Positions 52,858 to 54,335 of a stretch of 54,335 nt of DNA are shown one piece after another. The number at the start of each line of letters is the position of its first letter. Position 1 is the stretch's first letter. The notes beneath the pieces were generated by a model. That model saw nothing but the letters and a program-made list of their open reading frames with translations, had not been told where the DNA came from and searched no databases. Position numbers and translations under genes: made by a program. This stretch comes from an uncultured Bacteroidales bacterium (lineage in GTDB: Bacteria; Bacteroidota; Bacteroidia; Bacteroidales; UBA932): positions 1 through 54,335 of the forward strand of contig URCV01000003.1 in NCBI GenBank assembly GCA_900546445.1. The letters run 5' to 3'.

Positions 52858-53244
52858 ATTTTAAAATTCTGAGAAGCCCGATGGATTCTAGCTTCTCAAT
52901 GGATAAAGCCAGAATCCACTACCAAACTCGGGAAAAACCGCCCTCTTCCGTCAGTCCGAAGACCGTGGTCATACGATTGAGTGGCTGCAGGCAGTATCGT
53001 AACAAATTGTTTATTTGCATGGGAATCGGTACTGCTCAAACGGGGACTAAAGTAGCACAGTTCATGAAAATTCTCTAGAAAAATTTTCTGAATTGTCGAT
53101 AAATCAAGGGTTTTTACCTAGAACTTTCGTTTTAAGTATCATCACTTCACAGCATGTGTTGTTTCATTACCGCAACAAACAAAAACCCCTACCGATTAAG
53201 GTAGGGGTTTAGGTCTTGCTAGGACGTTTTGTTACAAAGTAGGA
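52858..53244. other. Non-coding stretch after the transposase
   Basis: The 387 nt hold no gene I can support. The right end of the insertion sequence should lie here, but I could not pick out its inverted repeat without the left end. The terminator at 53181-53210 serves the convergent frd operon. A 65-codon open frame at 52881-53078 has no recognisable content. Confidence 0.5.
53181..53210 (-). terminator. Intrinsic terminator of the frd operon
   Basis: A perfect 11-bp stem (AAACCCCTACC / GGTAGGGGTTT) with a 6-nt loop lies 34 nt beyond the frdB stop. On the minus strand it ends in five Ts and a T-rich tail. Confidence 0.9.
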
Positions 53245-54099
53245 TTAGTCGAGCTTGAGCTCACGAAGAGGAATGACTCTCTTGAGGCTGGGCTCTTCTT
53301 TGCCCATGATGCCCTGCTCGGCCATCTTACGACGCATGAAAGCAATCTGAGTCTTCAGAGGCAGATCTTTCGGGCAGAAGTCGTGGCAAGCCAGAAGGGA
53401 CATACAGCCGAAAACTCCGCTTTCAGTACCGAGGATTTCGTAGTAGTCGGCATCATTACGGTGATCGCGCGGATCCAGACGGAAACGAGAGATCTTGTTG
53501 ATAGCGACAGCACCGACGAAGTCAGGACGCATACGGAAGTTACCGCAGGAAGCTACGCAACAGCCGCATTCAACGCAGCGGTCAAGCAGGTAGATTTCTT
53601 CGGCCAGATGCGGATCCATCTGGGTTTCAATCTTAGACAGATTGACATTGTCATCGTTAAGGTGGCACCAGGACTGGATACGTTCGGACATACCGCGCAT
53701 CCACTTACCTGTGTTGACAGACAAGTCACCGATAAGTTCGAAGCCGGGAAGCGGAGCCAGAGTGAAGTGATCCGGAAGATCTCTTGTCAGGCAGCGGCAG
53801 GCCAGAGTCGGTTTACCGTTAACGAGCATTGCGCAGGAACCGCAAATACCGGCACGGCAAACGAAGTCGAACTGGAGGGAAGGATCCTGTGTGTCTCTCA
53901 ATTCATTCAAGAGAATGTAGAGAGTCATAGAGTCCGTTTCGGAAACGGAGTAAGTCTGCAGGTGAGGAACACTATCCGGATCAGCCGGGTTGTAACGAAG
54001 AATGCTTACCTGGAGCATGCGATGAGCTTTCGCCTGCTGGGGAACTGCATCTTCTTTTTTCTCTTCAGCAGCAGCCATCTGTTGTGTTGTATCAGCCAT
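53245..54099 (-). CDS. frdB: Fumarate reductase/succinate dehydrogenase iron-sulfur subunit, Wolinella type
   Basis: A 284-residue electron-transfer subunit that links the flavoprotein to the membrane quinone site. Cluster ligands are visible: 2Fe-2S C81, C86, C89 and C101; 4Fe-4S region C175-V-E-C178-G-C-C181; 3Fe-4S region C232, C238, C242 ending C-P-K-D-L-P-L. The sequence F-V-C-R-A-G-I-C-G-S-C and the block D-L-S-V-N-T-G-K-W follow Wolinella FrdB closely and differ from the Bacteroidota type (which has D-C-R-E-G-I-C-G-M-C). The ~26-residue N-terminal Gln/Ala/Glu-rich extension is unusual. It lies 19 nt after frdA. Confidence 0.92.
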   Translation of the reverse strand: MADTTQQMAAAEEKKEDAVPQQAKAHRMLQVSILRYNPADPDSVPHLQTYSVSETDSMTLYILLNELRDTQDPSLQFDFVCRAGICGSCAMLVNGKPTLACRCLTRDLPDHFTLAPLPGFELIGDLSVNTGKWMRGMSERIQSWCHLNDDNVNLSKIETQMDPHLAEEIYLLDRCVECGCCVASCGNFRMRPDFVGAVAINKISRFRLDPRDHRNDADYYEILGTESGVFGCMSLLACHDFCPKDLPLKTQIAFMRRKMAEQGIMGKEEPSLKRVIPLRELKLD

Positions 54100-54118
54100 T
54101 TAATTTCAACTCCAAAGA

Positions 54119-54335
54119 TTAAGACAGGGGTTCGTCAATACGTTCGTTCTTGCCGCGGAGATCTTCGGGCAGAAGCTGCAGGTACGGCATCAGTGCATTC
54201 TGGACAGCGAAGCGGTCTGCGCCTTCGGATTCCAGTTTGGCACGGATTTCGTCGACTTGTTTCTGACGAACAGGTGTTTCGGGGTTGTCAATGTAGTTCT
54301 TAGCACCGTCACCACGCCAGCCCGGCGGAAGTTCC
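54119..54335 (-). CDS. frdA: Fumarate reductase flavoprotein subunit, C-terminal fragment (5' end outside window)
   Basis: The reverse strand reads without stop from the window edge to a TAA at 54119-54121, giving 71 residues. The opening E-L-P-P-G-W-R-G-D-G-A-K-N-Y-I and the following conserved helix are the C-terminal end of FrdA/SdhA flavoproteins of the Wolinella/Sutterella type. Gene order frdA-frdB matches those organisms; frdC should be upstream, beyond the window. Only the end is seen, so catalytic residues cannot be checked. Confidence 0.85.
   Translation of the reverse strand, partial: ELPPGWRGDGAKNYIDNPETPVRQKQVDEIRAKLESEGADRFAVQNALMPYLQLLPEDLRGKNERIDEPLS

Noticed and set aside
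52881..53078. 65-codon frame after the transposase
   Set aside because: No recognisable content, no promoter or start context; probably non-coding IS flank.

Overview
Most of this window (1 to about 51,765) reads as one chromosome segment of a gut-type Bacteroidales (Bacteroidota). The evidence is a SusC/SusD glycan-uptake locus, many exported lipoproteins with a Cys lipobox, lineage-typical families (DUF4293, DUF3822, DUF5018, FISUMP, YitT pairs), and recurrent TAnnTTTG promoter elements, some with an upstream TTTG about 20 nt away. No rRNA, tRNA or CRISPR array was seen.

Region 1 (1-21,214, all minus strand) is a polysaccharide utilization locus (PUL). It reads as one polycistron of 14 genes: SusC, SusD, a DUF5018 surface lipoprotein, a GH20 beta-hexosaminidase, three TIM-barrel or carbohydrate-linked exported proteins of unknown activity (738 aa, a DUF6259-like protein, a DUF4855-like lipoprotein), an inner-membrane NagP-type MFS permease, NagA, NagB, two exported Gfo/Idh/MocA proteins, an ApbE flavin transferase, and a Tat-type Gfo/Idh/MocA protein that runs off the left edge. 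Gaps are 0-15 nt or short overlaps except for one 85-nt spacer that holds a hairpin. The simplest reading is capture of a GlcNAc-containing glycan at the surface, release of GlcNAc in the periplasm, import by the permease, and GlcNAc-6-P catabolism by NagA and NagB.

Region 2 (21,472-51,330) is compact core genome on both strands: a HicB-like/membrane hybrid protein, SPOR lipoprotein, leuS, two YitT paralogues, an AraC-type regulator, RluA-type synthase, OmpA-like lipoprotein, phoH, TPR protein, gyrA, a lone Clp N-domain protein, fabF, membrane LytTR regulator, DUF4293, nucleoside phosphorylase, prfA, mazG, rsmD, DUF3822, nrnA, FKBP lipoprotein, MATE pump, cytidylate-kinase-like protein, a Ptb-type phosphotransacylase with ackA, a short ComEC-like protein, a FISUMP lipoprotein and a second ApbE. 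Convergent genes almost touch or overlap. Several -7 boxes end 3-8 nt before the start codon, which predicts leaderless or nearly leaderless mRNAs. These boxes also corrected several start sites.

Region 3 (about 51,766-54,335) does not fit the rest. A Bacteroidales rmuC breaks after codon 141 and continues in frame into the body of an IS1634-like transposase. This is followed by a non-coding stretch and an frdA-frdB pair of the Wolinella/Sutterella type, unlike the usual Bacteroidota FrdB. A chimeric contig joined at an IS copy is the leading explanation; a real insertion or transfer is the alternative.
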